Shown piece by piece: positions 34,733-42,871 of a stretch of 64,000 nucleotides of DNA (positions are counted from its first letter, which is position 1; each line of letters opens with the position of its first letter). The stretch comes from Lutibacter citreus (GTDB taxonomy: Bacteria > Bacteroidota > Bacteroidia > Flavobacteriales > Flavobacteriaceae): assembly GCF_003260195.1 (NCBI RefSeq), contig NZ_QEIH01000003.1, forward strand, positions 310,001-374,000, read 5' to 3'. Made by a program: the position numbers and the translations under genes. The notes under the pieces are model-generated. The model worked only from the letters and a program-made list of their open reading frames with translations. It was not told the origin of the DNA and made no database searches.

Positions 34733-35461
34733 TCATCCTCTTGCTAATTTTAAAAAAACATCATTCATACTTTTAGCTTTAAATTGTTCTTTCAATTTTT
34801 TAGGTGTGTTTAAAGCTTCAATTTTCCCGTTTACCATTATTGATACTCGGTCACAATATTCTGCTTCGTCCATATAATGTGTGGTTACAAAAATGGTGGT
34901 TCCTTGGTTAGCAGCCTTGTAAATCATTTCCCAAAATTGTCTTCTGGTAATAGGATCTACACCTCCAGTTGGCTCATCTAAAAATACAATTTTAGGATTG
35001 TGTAATAATGCTACTGAAAAGGCTATTTTTTGTTTCCAACCCAATGGTAATGAGCCTACTAATTGGTTTGAAACATTTTGTAATCCTAATTCTTCAATTA
35101 AAATAGTTGATTTTTCTTTTATCTTTTTTCTTGATAAACCATAAATACCTCCAAAAAAGGTAATATTTTCTTTAACGGTTAAATCGTCATATAAAGCAAA
35201 TTTCTGACTCATATAACCTATGTTTTTCTTAATGTCTTCAGCATTTGTGAATACATCAAAACCAGCTACATTTGCAGCTCCAGAAGTTGGATTGGAAATA
35301 CCAATTAGCATTTTCATTGCTGTTGTTTTTCCAGCTCCGTTTGCTCCTAAAAAACCAAATATTTCACCTTTCTCAACGTTAAAAGTAATCGCATTTACAG
35401 CGATAAAATCTCCAAACATTTTGGTTAAACCTTCAACTTCTATAACTTTATTATTGCTCAT
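34733..35461 (-). CDS. ABC transporter ATPase, second half of a split YbhF
   Basis: 242 residues. Walker A is GANGAGKTT, Walker B is IVFLDEPTGGVDP with the following Glu, and the switch histidine is in FVTTHYMDEAEYCD. The signature motif position reads VGSLPLGWKQKI, where the usual LSGG is replaced by LPLG, a degenerate signature also seen in one half of YbhF-type double ATPases. It overlaps the upstream ATPase gene by one base. The two would pair as one heterodimer with one canonical and one degenerate site. Confidence 0.88.
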   Translation of the reverse strand: MSNNKVIEVEGLTKMFGDFIAVNAITFNVEKGEIFGFLGANGAGKTTAMKMLIGISNPTSGAANVAGFDVFTNAEDIKKNIGYMSQKFALYDDLTVKENITFFGGIYGLSRKKIKEKSTILIEELGLQNVSNQLVGSLPLGWKQKIAFSVALLHNPKIVFLDEPTGGVDPITRRQFWEMIYKAANQGTTIFVTTHYMDEAEYCDRVSIMVNGKIEALNTPKKLKEQFKAKSMNDVFLKLARG

Positions 35462-36363
35462 TATTTTGCTAATTCCATAAAAGTATCTTCTATGGTTGGT
35501 GCTGTTTTATTTATTATTATATCCAATAAATTTTTAGACTCTAAATACTGTTCTAATTCTTTTGGTTTAAAATCTGATCTGCTATCTGTATAATGTACAA
35601 ACTCACCAAAGGGATATACACTGTGGTTGTGCGAGTAATCATTTAAACTTTTTAAAAGTTGATACATATCATTTGCGCGTACATTGTAAATAGGTTTTGG
35701 ATAGTGTTTTACTATAGCTTTTGGAGTATCAATCTCTAAAATTTTTCCATCTTGAATTAATGCAATTCTATCACATAGTTCGGCTTCATCCATATAAGGA
35801 GTTGAGACTAAAATAGTAATTCCTTTTTGTTGTAAACGTTTCAACATTTCCCAAAACTCCTTTCTTGAAACAGGATCAACACCTGTAGTTGGCTCATCTA
35901 AAAACAACACTTTTGGTTTGTGAATTAAAGCACAACACAAGGCTAATTTTTGTTTCATTCCTCCAGAAAGTTTACCGGCTCTTCTGTTTTTAAAGGGTTC
36001 AATTTGAATGTAAATATCTTTAATTAAATCATAATTCTCTTCAATGGTAGTACCAAAAATGGTAGCAAAGAAATCTAGGTTTTCTTCAACCGTTAAATCT
36101 TGGTATAATGAGAATTTACCAGGCATATATCCAACATTATTTCTAATGCTTTTATAATCATTCACTACATTAAAACCTGCAACTGAAGCTGTTCCTTCAC
36201 TAGGAATTAAAAGAGTAGTTAAAATACGGAATAAAGTTGTTTTACCAGCGCCATCTGGACCTATAAGTCCAAATAGTTCGCCTTGTTTAACATTAAAAGT
36301 AATGTTTTGTACAGCGTTTACTTTGTTGTAAGACTTGCTAATATTTTTAAGAGAAATACTCAT
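35461..36363 (-). CDS. ABC transporter ATPase, first half of a split YbhF
   Basis: 300 residues. Walker A is GPDGAGKTT, the signature is KLSGGMKQKL (canonical LSGG), Walker B is VLFLDEPTTGVDP, and the H-loop region reads LVSTPYMDEAELCD, with Pro where the switch His normally stands (in STPYMDEA). Thus this half keeps a good signature but lacks the H-loop histidine, while the next gene has the reverse, which suits a complementary heterodimer. A 60-residue C-terminal domain follows (VRANDMYQLLKSLND). In E. coli the two halves are fused in YbhF. It starts six bases after the 153-residue lipoprotein gene. Confidence 0.88.
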   Translation of the reverse strand: MSISLKNISKSYNKVNAVQNITFNVKQGELFGLIGPDGAGKTTLFRILTTLLIPSEGTASVAGFNVVNDYKSIRNNVGYMPGKFSLYQDLTVEENLDFFATIFGTTIEENYDLIKDIYIQIEPFKNRRAGKLSGGMKQKLALCCALIHKPKVLFLDEPTTGVDPVSRKEFWEMLKRLQQKGITILVSTPYMDEAELCDRIALIQDGKILEIDTPKAIVKHYPKPIYNVRANDMYQLLKSLNDYSHNHSVYPFGEFVHYTDSRSDFKPKELEQYLESKNLLDIIINKTAPTIEDTFMELAK

Positions 36364-36369
36364 TATAGC

Positions 36370-36831
36370 TTATTCAAAATAGGTTTTATAGGTTTTTAAA
36401 TGTGTGTTTAATTTGTTGAAATGCGCTTTGCTATTTTTAAGATCTGAAGCGGTTAAACCGTTAAATAAACCTTTCATAGGAACTAAAAATACATGCAATT
36501 GATTGTGCGCTTCCCCAGTCATAGTACATTTTTGTACAATTGTTTTAAACTGCGTTTCTAAATTTTGTTTTAGCATTTCATAAGCTTCTGGGTTTTCAAC
36601 TTCGGAAAAATCGGACATTAATTGTAGCATTGCATTAATTCCTTCAGTAGTTTCAGAATTGGCTTCCCATAAGTTACCGTTATTTAATTGAAGTTCTTCT
36701 GCATTATTATGTTGTTGTTCTTCAGTTTGTTGAGGCTGTTCTTGTACAGATTTTTTTTCGGTAGTATTTTTACAAGAAATTGTGAAAAATAGGATTGTTA
36801 CAGCAAAAAATAGTTGTGTTGATTTTTTCAT
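36370..36831 (-). CDS. Small lipoprotein of unknown function in the efflux operon
   Basis: 153 residues with a lipoprotein signal peptide (MKKSTQLFF, lipobox TISC). A glutamine/glutamate-rich linker of about 30 residues follows, then a helical domain: GINAMLQLMSDFSEV, then EAHNQLHVFLVPMKGLFNG and FNKLNTHLKTY. No family recognised. Its start overlaps the stop of the 121-residue membrane protein (ATGA), and it ends six bases before the first ATPase, so it is translated with the transporter. It may be a periplasmic accessory of the pump. Confidence 0.7.
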   Translation of the reverse strand: MKKSTQLFFAVTILFFTISCKNTTEKKSVQEQPQQTEEQQHNNAEELQLNNGNLWEANSETTEGINAMLQLMSDFSEVENPEAYEMLKQNLETQFKTIVQKCTMTGEAHNQLHVFLVPMKGLFNGLTASDLKNSKAHFNKLNTHLKTYKTYFE

Positions 36832-37193
36832 TCTGATTGATTTTTAAAAGCTAAAGTTAAAAGCGCAATTACAACCCAAATACTAGTTCTAAAAACCATT
36901 GCATTGATACTTTCTGAGGCTACATTTTTATTAAAAAAATAGAGATAAAAAAGTAGCATTAAATGTGATGCAAGTATAAAAACAATTGCTTTTTTTGTGA
37001 ATTTATGTTTTAACCAAATAAGATAAGCAGCAATGATTGAAATAAATCCAAAAATCACATTATATATTACTAACCAGTTGAGCACTGTGTAGTTTTTTGT
37101 GTCAATTCCTAACAGTACTTTTGAGCCTGCAAATATTGACATTGCGCCAATTATAAATGCAAGTATTGAAGCTGTTTTATATATGTTTTTCAT
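36828..37193 (-). CDS. Small four-helix membrane protein of unknown function
   Basis: 121 residues with four predicted membrane helices (ASILAFIIGAMSIFAGS; WLVIYNVIFGFISIIAAYLIW; AIVFILASHLMLLFYLYFF; SIWVVIALLTLAF). No family recognised. It overlaps the following lipoprotein gene by four bases. A 118-base gap containing a hairpin separates it from the HlyD gene upstream. It is inserted in the middle of the efflux operon with the lipoprotein, which suggests an accessory role there. Confidence 0.68.
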   Translation of the reverse strand: MKNIYKTASILAFIIGAMSIFAGSKVLLGIDTKNYTVLNWLVIYNVIFGFISIIAAYLIWLKHKFTKKAIVFILASHLMLLFYLYFFNKNVASESINAMVFRTSIWVVIALLTLAFKNQSE

Positions 37194-37272
37194 AGAGATA
37201 CTTATTATATATTGTAAAATTTCGATACTATTAACTAGTTTTTGAATCTTATTAATTCTTAATCTTGATGTG

Positions 37273-37293
37273 AACCTGAATCAAGTTCAGGTT
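37273..37293 (+). other. Perfect hairpin with T-tract on the plus strand inside a minus-strand operon
   Basis: AACCTGAA (37273-37280) pairs with TTCAGGTT (37286-37293). ACGTTTTTT follows on the plus strand. On the transcribed minus strand no T-tract follows, so it could mark RNA processing, or stop antisense transcription, rather than end the operon. Confidence 0.5.
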
Positions 37294-37311
37294 TACGTTT
37301 TTTAGTGCATA

Positions 37312-38202
37312 TTATTTAGAAATCCACATTTCTGCAGGCATTCCAATTTTTAAACTACCATCATTTTTAACATCTATTTTTACAGCATACACCAACGCTA
37401 CACGTTCTTCTTTTGTTTGAATTATTTTTGGTGTAAATTCTGCTTCTGAAGCAATCCAACTAATTGTACCGTTATAAGATTTCATAGCAGTTGCGTCATC
37501 AATTTTCACAGTTACTTCATTACCTATTTTTATGTTTGCTAATTGAGTTTCGCTAATATAAACACGCAATTGCATTGTGCTTAAATTTGCTATTTTATAA
37601 AGTGGTTTCCCAAAAGAAGTGATCTCATTAGGTTCTGAGTATTTGGTTAAAACTGTTCCATTAACAGGATTAATTATTTTACTTTTTGAAATTTGATCGT
37701 CTAGTTGTTTCAGCTGAACATCAATAGATTTAAGTTCATTTACTACTGGAGCATTTTGAATTTCTACACTTTTAATTCTATTTTTAATAACATCCATTTC
37801 TCCTAGAACATCATCCAATTGTTTTTGTGTACCAGCGTTGTCTTTAATTAAATTGTTAATTCTAACTTTATTTGTATTTGCAGTTTTTAATTGGGCTTTT
37901 AAAACAGAAATTTGTGATAAAACACCTTTAGATTTTGAACTAATTACAGCTTTAGAAACCAATAATTGTTCTTTTTTTAAAGCTAACGGAATGGTATCTA
38001 TATAACCTAAAAACATGTCTTTTTTAAGTATATCACCTTCATTAACATTAAACTGCATTAATTTCCCATTGTTTTCGGCTGAAATAGTTATTTCCGTAGC
38101 TTCAAAATTGCCATAACCATCTGCTTTTCCGTTAGTGTCTTTACAAGAAAATAAACTTGTTGTAATAATGCTTATTACTAAAATATAATTGTAGTATTTC
38201 AT
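37312..38202 (-). CDS. HlyD-family membrane-fusion protein (YbhG-like)
   Basis: 296 residues. A lipoprotein-type start (LFSCKD) is followed by a biotinyl-lipoyl-like half (TEITISAENNGKLMQFNVNEGDIL). A coiled-coil hairpin comes next (KSKGVLSQISVLKAQLKT to IDVQLKQLDDQISKS), then the second lipoyl half (INPVNGTVLTKYSEPNEITSFG) and a beta-barrel end (LRVYISETQLANIKIGNEV). It bridges the inner-membrane pump and the outer-membrane TolC. It is 10 bases downstream of the TolC gene. Confidence 0.9.
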   Translation of the reverse strand: MKYYNYILVISIITTSLFSCKDTNGKADGYGNFEATEITISAENNGKLMQFNVNEGDILKKDMFLGYIDTIPLALKKEQLLVSKAVISSKSKGVLSQISVLKAQLKTANTNKVRINNLIKDNAGTQKQLDDVLGEMDVIKNRIKSVEIQNAPVVNELKSIDVQLKQLDDQISKSKIINPVNGTVLTKYSEPNEITSFGKPLYKIANLSTMQLRVYISETQLANIKIGNEVTVKIDDATAMKSYNGTISWIASEAEFTPKIIQTKEERVALVYAVKIDVKNDGSLKIGMPAEMWISK

Positions 38203-38212
38203 CTCTTAAAAA

Positions 38213-39463
38213 TTAATGTCCTTTTATGATATTATAATTTGCTTTTGCTAGTTGTAGCTGAATTTTATGTTTTACCAACGCATTTTCGGCTTCATATAAA
38301 TTGGTGAGCTCTGTAATATAAGCTGATGGTGTAATAACCCCATTTTTAAGCTGAGAATTTGAAGATTGTAACACTTCTTTTCTAAGTTTTATAATGCTCT
38401 CATCTGAAGTGATAATAGAATTAATTTTTTCAATTTCTTGTTGTTGCTTATTCAGCTCTATATTAGTGTTCAATTTAAAAACTTCAGTTTCATTATCCAC
38501 AATGTCTTTGTTTATGGTTAATGATTTACGTTCATTTTTGTTAGTATTCCAATCAAAAACATTCCAGTTTAGTTTAACACCAACCGTATAAAATGGTTGA
38601 AATGAATTATCTAACATATTTAATCCAGGATTTCCATAGCCACCAGTAGCAAAGCCAAGTAATTTTGGTGAATTTTTTTTTGAAATTAAAGTTTTAGAAT
38701 TTTCAATTTCATCTTTTTTAAACTGAAATAATTCCAGTTCTGGTCTGTTTATAACCGTGTTTAAAGGAGTTTCAACCAGCGGGTTTTTAAAGATGGTTGA
38801 AATATTTAAGGGTTTGTCAATTAAACTTGAAAGTGTTTCAATTAGTGATGTTTTATTATTTTCAACTTCAATAAACTGTTGATTTATTTTTAATAATTCA
38901 GCTTCTAAAACTTTGTCTGAAGCAGGAAGCAATACACCATATTTAACACCTGATTTTACTTCTTTAAGTTTAGTTTGTAATTGGTTTTCTTTTACTTTTA
39001 ACAACAAATAAGTTTCTTGAGAAAGGAGTATAGAAAAGTACAATTGGTTTATCTGTTGCTTTAACTGATATAGGTTTACTTCAATTTGTTTTTGTTTTGT
39101 TTTAAGTTGTGCTGATTTTACATTTAGTAATGCGTTTGTTGCACCTCCATTATAAATAAGCTGATTTACAGATAAAGTTGCACGATATTGGTCTTTATTT
39201 AAAGGTTCTATACCTGACATTGCAAGTGGGAACTCAATTACATCAGAGAGGTATGTTGCCTGAACATCCAAATTAAATTGCGGTAATTTAGCGTTCGAAA
39301 TTACATTATTGTCTAATTGGTTTTGCGTATCCAATAATTGAGATTGTTTAGCCAATGGGTAATTTACGGTTACCAAATTATAACATTCTTCTAATGTAAT
39401 GGATTGTTGTGCAAAGATAGGAATGCTAAGTAACGTTAATAAAATTAGTATTTTTTGCTTCAT
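38213..39463 (-). CDS. TolC-family outer-membrane efflux protein
   Basis: 416 residues with a signal peptide ending IFAQQ. It has the repeated TolC plan: SITLEECYNLVTVNYPLAKQ opens each efflux-protein half, long helical coiled coils follow, and short strands such as LDVQATYLS and VGVKLNWNVFDW form the barrel. Three molecules form the outer-membrane exit channel. It overlaps the stop of the TetR gene by one base, so repressor and channel are translationally coupled, unlike E. coli where TolC is encoded elsewhere. Confidence 0.9.
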   Translation of the reverse strand: MKQKILILLTLLSIPIFAQQSITLEECYNLVTVNYPLAKQSQLLDTQNQLDNNVISNAKLPQFNLDVQATYLSDVIEFPLAMSGIEPLNKDQYRATLSVNQLIYNGGATNALLNVKSAQLKTKQKQIEVNLYQLKQQINQLYFSILLSQETYLLLKVKENQLQTKLKEVKSGVKYGVLLPASDKVLEAELLKINQQFIEVENNKTSLIETLSSLIDKPLNISTIFKNPLVETPLNTVINRPELELFQFKKDEIENSKTLISKKNSPKLLGFATGGYGNPGLNMLDNSFQPFYTVGVKLNWNVFDWNTNKNERKSLTINKDIVDNETEVFKLNTNIELNKQQQEIEKINSIITSDESIIKLRKEVLQSSNSQLKNGVITPSAYITELTNLYEAENALVKHKIQLQLAKANYNIIKGH

Positions 39464-40077
39464 TATTTTGATTTTATTGAATTGATAATAAAGGTTGAAA
39501 CTTCTGTTTTTCGGTCTTCAATTAATTGTTGGTAAGCTTCACTATCTATTTTTGTTATCGCTTTAATTAAAGGAGCAGCTATAAAGGGAAATATGTTTAG
39601 TGCTAATATATTAATGAATAATTGTTCTGCTTTTATAGGTATAATAATCCCTTTTTCAATCTCAGCATTTAATTTAATTTTAAATTTATTAATGTTAGGA
39701 AGTTCAATGTTTTTTTGAATTTCGGAAACAAACTCAGTATTTCTATTAAGTTCTTGAAAAATAAAATTAGGTAAATATGGATGTTTTATAATAAATGGGA
39801 TATAGTTAGATGTAAAATTTTTTATTTTATCTTCAATAGAAGAATCATCATTTAAAATAGTATTTATTTGTGGCGCTATTAATGAAAAAGCCTTTTTAAA
39901 AACGGCTTCAAAAAGTAATTGTTTACTTCTATAATAATAATGAAGCATTGCTTTGTTTATTCCGGCTTTATCTGCTATTTCTTGCATTCTAGCACCGTCC
40001 ATTCCTTTAAACTGAAATATGTTTTCTGCGGCATTTAATATTTGTTCTTCAGTATTTTTGTCCTTAGTTTTTTTCAT
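39463..40077 (-). CDS. TetR-family repressor of the efflux operon (CecR-like)
   Basis: I start at 40077 (MKKTKDKNTEEQILNAAENI); a start at 40110 would place the palindrome at 40092-40107 inside the coding region. The protein is 204 residues. The N-terminal helix-turn-helix is ARMQEIADKAGINKAMLHYYYRSKQLLFEAVF, a classic TetR pattern. The rest is a helical ligand-binding domain with a YIPFIIKHPYLPNFIFQEL segment typical of the CecR (YbiH) group. It is the first gene of the operon and probably represses it until a drug or lipid binds. Confidence 0.88.
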   Translation of the reverse strand: MKKTKDKNTEEQILNAAENIFQFKGMDGARMQEIADKAGINKAMLHYYYRSKQLLFEAVFKKAFSLIAPQINTILNDDSSIEDKIKNFTSNYIPFIIKHPYLPNFIFQELNRNTEFVSEIQKNIELPNINKFKIKLNAEIEKGIIIPIKAEQLFINILALNIFPFIAAPLIKAITKIDSEAYQQLIEDRKTEVSTFIINSIKSK

Positions 40078-40091
40078 TTTAACTACACGGT

Positions 40092-40107
40092 TTAACCATA
40101 TGGTTAA
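40092..40107 (-). promoter_or_regulatory. Perfect 16-base palindrome, putative TetR operator
   Basis: TTAACCATATGGTTAA is self-complementary over 16 bases and ends 15 bases upstream of the chosen TetR start codon. Position and symmetry suit autoregulation by the TetR product. Bacteroidota -33/-7 elements near it are not clear. Confidence 0.55.
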
Positions 40108-40570
40108 CAAATGTACAAAATATTTATAATCTTGTTAATTTATTTACTTAAAAAAATAAATTTAAAGAAAAGAAGGGAAGAGTAATAGAGTTTTTTGGTA
40201 GTGAGGAAGTAAGTTTAATTTAAGGGAAGTTAATAATGTTTTTAAAAAACGAACATTATAGTTTACTTTAATGAACTTTTATTTCTTAAAATTACTTTTA
40301 AAAAATTTAAATACTAAAATGAAAATTTAACAGGTTTAAAAAAACAAATAATTTTTTTTGAGTGAATACTCATTATAATAACAAGCAAAAGAGTTAAATT
40401 AATTTTTTACCTTTATTGTTTATTATTTTAATAATAAGAGCTGTAATTTAACCATAAAAATTGTAAAATAGTTCTTTAAATAATTGTTTTAATTATGTAA
40501 AACAACAATACCTTAATTGCCTTAAATTAAGATATAATAGTGAAAAATATAAATATATAATATAGCTAAC
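40108..40570. other. Divergent intergenic region, about 460 bases, no gene
   Basis: Very AT-rich DNA between the efflux operon and pfkB, presumably with promoters for both. The only symmetric element besides the TetR palindrome is TGAGTGAATACTCA at 40359-40372. No coding frame recognised. Confidence 0.6.
40359..40372. promoter_or_regulatory. Inverted repeat TGAGT-GAAT-ACTCA
   Basis: Five-base perfect arms with a four-base spacer, about 290 bases upstream of the TetR start and 200 bases upstream of pfkB. It has the look of a TetR-type operator but could act on either gene. Confidence 0.35.
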
Positions 40571-41494
40571 ATGAATATAATTACGTTAACAGTTAATCCA
40601 GCTTTAGATAAAAGCGCAAAAGTTGATCAAATTAAGCCAGATCAAAAACTTAAATGTCATTCAATAGAGTACCAGGCTGGAGGAGGAGGCGTTAATATTT
40701 CTAGAGTATTAAATGTCCTAAAAGTTAAAAATAAATGTTTATTTACTGCAGGAGGTGATACAGGATTAAATTTAAAAAATCTTTTATTAAAAGAAAATAT
40801 TAATTTAACTGCTATTCCTGTTAATGCTTGGACCCGAGAAAACTTATCAGTTGTTGATAACCAAACACAGTTGCAATATCGTTTTGGAATGCCGGGGAAT
40901 GAATTAAGTACCAGTGAAATAGCGCTGATTAAAACCATAATTAGTGATGAAATTAATGAAGATTCAATTTTAATTTTAAGTGGAAGTTTATCTGAAAAAA
41001 TGCCTATAGATTTATATGTGCAATTGATAAAATTAGTTAAAAAGAAAAATATAAAAGTTATAGTAGATACATCTGATAAAGCTTTAATGGAAACTTTAAA
41101 AGAAAATGTATATCTAATAAAACCTAATCAAAAAGAATTAGCACAACTTGCAGGGAAAGAATTCTTATCAAAAAAAGAACAAGAGGCTTTTGCTATGAAA
41201 TTATTAAATTCAAATAGAGCAAAATATGTTGTAGTTTCTTTAGGGGCAAGAGGGGCTTTTTTAGCTTCTTCAGAAGGTGTATTTTATAAAACTACTCCAT
41301 CTGTTAAAGTTAAAAGTACAATTGGAGCTGGTGATAGTATGGTTGCAGGAATGGTTTATGCTATTGAGCAAGGGCTTTCTTCAGAAGAAATATTAAAATG
41401 GGGAGTTGTTTGTGGTACAGCTACAACAATGAGCGAAGGTACAAACTTGGCCAGTATGGAAAGTATTAATCATGTAATAGAAATGATTGGTTAA
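40571..41494 (+). CDS. pfkB: 6-phosphofructokinase II (PfkB family)
   Basis: 307 residues, the length of PfkB. The N-terminus MNIITLTVNPALDKSAKV leads to the sugar-binding motif AGGGGVNISRVL, then GGDTGLNLKNLL, AWTRENLSV and YRFGMPGNEL, which match E. coli PfkB more closely than fructose-1-phosphate kinase or tagatose-6-phosphate kinase. The ATP site is TIGAGDSMVAGMVYA, with the catalytic aspartate in GAGD. It phosphorylates fructose-6-phosphate in the cytoplasm, giving a glycolytic step independent of the PfkA type. It is monocistronic, with the MgtC gene 134 bases further on. FruK-like activity is the main alternative. Confidence 0.82.
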   Translation: MNIITLTVNPALDKSAKVDQIKPDQKLKCHSIEYQAGGGGVNISRVLNVLKVKNKCLFTAGGDTGLNLKNLLLKENINLTAIPVNAWTRENLSVVDNQTQLQYRFGMPGNELSTSEIALIKTIISDEINEDSILILSGSLSEKMPIDLYVQLIKLVKKKNIKVIVDTSDKALMETLKENVYLIKPNQKELAQLAGKEFLSKKEQEAFAMKLLNSNRAKYVVVSLGARGAFLASSEGVFYKTTPSVKVKSTIGAGDSMVAGMVYAIEQGLSSEEILKWGVVCGTATTMSEGTNLASMESINHVIEMIG

Positions 41495-41628
41495 AAACTA
41501 AAACAGTTCAATTTATTTAAAAAATGGTGTAATTTATTATTGCATTAATAATCTATTATTTAAGACGGAAAGAGTATTTTATGTGAAATGAAAATAATAC
41601 TTTAACTTTATTTTTATAAAAGAATAAA

Positions 41629-42051
41629 ATGACAATTACAGAATTTACAATGCGACTTCTTGTTGCCTTAATTGCGGGATTAGCTATAGGTTTTGAAAGG
41701 CAATGGCACCATAAAACGGCAGGTTTAAAAACTAATATGTTAGTAGCTGCGGGAGCTGCTATATTTGTTTTATTGTCGTTTATTATGAAAAATGACGATC
41801 CAAATATTGATATTACAAGAATTATTGCGCAAGTAGTAACTGGTGTAGGTTTTTTAGGAGCAGGTGTTATTTTTAGAGAAGGAGTAAATGTTCATGGGTT
41901 AGGTTCTGCTGCAACTATTTGGTGCAGCGCAGCAATTGGTTGTATTGCAGCTTCTGGTTTATATACTGAAACTTTAATATGTACCTTATTGGTTATTATT
42001 GTAAATTCTTTTATAAATCCTCTTGATGATTATTTAAAAAATAGAAAATAA
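41629..42051 (+). CDS. MgtC/SapB-family membrane protein (short form)
   Basis: 140 residues with four or five membrane helices, corresponding to the N-terminal membrane part of MgtC and lacking its ACT-like tail. Key motifs are LRLLVALIAGLAIGFERQWHH-like sequence (GFERQ), then GLKTNMLVAAGAAIFVLLSF and GVGFLGAGVIFREG, all standard for MgtC_SapB. MgtC proteins influence magnesium homeostasis and ATP synthase activity; the short form is common and poorly understood. A bidirectional terminator follows. Confidence 0.85.
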   Translation: MTITEFTMRLLVALIAGLAIGFERQWHHKTAGLKTNMLVAAGAAIFVLLSFIMKNDDPNIDITRIIAQVVTGVGFLGAGVIFREGVNVHGLGSAATIWCSAAIGCIAASGLYTETLICTLLVIIVNSFINPLDDYLKNRK

Positions 42052-42110
42052 TTGAGTGTTCATTTGAATATAAAATTTAAAAATGATCAAGATTTCATTT
42101 TTTAGAAAAA

Positions 42111-42148
42111 AAATCCCCTAAAATTTCGACTGAAATAATAGGGGATTT
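42111..42148. terminator. Bidirectional terminator between convergent genes
   Basis: AAATCCCCTA (42111-42120) pairs over ten bases with TAGGGGATTT (42139-42148). A-rich sequence precedes and T-rich sequence follows, so it can end both the mgtC-like gene on the plus strand and the DnaJ gene on the minus strand. Confidence 0.8.
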
Positions 42149-42239
42149 GTTTATATTTTAAGGTTTAGATCACTTTTAGCTTTCAAAATAATATGTTATG
42201 AATTTAAAAGATTCTAAGCCTAAAAAGTAAGTTTTTAAT

Positions 42240-42686
42240 TTATGCCATTACTGGTGCTTTTTTTGATTTTCTATATAAATAAGAATTGAAAATATTTCTT
42301 CTTCCAAAATTGCTTAACGATTTGCTATTTGCAAATTTCATATAAAGCTTTCGGTTTACACCAAAGTATTCGTAAGTACTACCATCAGTAAAAGTAACCT
42401 CTAACAGTAAACTTTTATGATGAAAATCTGCAACTTTTGCTTCTTTTATTGTAGTAGTATATTCATCTAAATTAGATTCTTTAGTTGCGGGAGCAATACT
42501 TACTAGAAAATGATATGCATCAATAATTTTTAAACTTACTTGGCCAGCTTCTTCTTTTTTATCTTCATCTTGAAATTTATCTGGATGCCATTGTTTTACA
42601 AGCCCTCTGTAAGTAGTTTTTAACTCTTTAAGATCAATAGAGTTTTCAACTTTAAAAAGCTTTTTAGATTCATTAATACGCTTCAT
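42240..42686 (-). CDS. DnaJ (J-domain) and KTSC-domain fusion protein
   Basis: 148 residues. Residues 1-70 form a J-domain with helix II (LKELKTTYRGLVKQW), the HPDKF motif and helix III (KIIDAYHFLVSI). Residues about 75-140 resemble a KTSC domain, a small beta-rich fold: KSLLLEVTFTDGSTYEYFGV, then FANSKSLSNFGRRNIFNSYLY. J-domains stimulate Hsp70; KTSC domains are often linked to nucleic acid or lysyl-tRNA synthetase-like proteins and have no firm function. It stands alone on the minus strand, ended by the shared terminator. Confidence 0.8.
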   Translation of the reverse strand: MKRINESKKLFKVENSIDLKELKTTYRGLVKQWHPDKFQDEDKKEEAGQVSLKIIDAYHFLVSIAPATKESNLDEYTTTIKEAKVADFHHKSLLLEVTFTDGSTYEYFGVNRKLYMKFANSKSLSNFGRRNIFNSYLYRKSKKAPVMA

Positions 42687-42871
42687 ATTCCGTGTTTTGA
42701 TTTTTGTGCAAATGTATTCCTATTATTTGTATTAAAGCAGAAAGTATTGATTTAATATAATAATAGTAAGTTTTGGCCAAAGACGCCAGTTTTACTCACT
42801 TTTCAATTAAAATATATATACGTGAAAATATTTTTTTTGATTTTGATAAAAGAAATGTCTGTAAAAAACAT

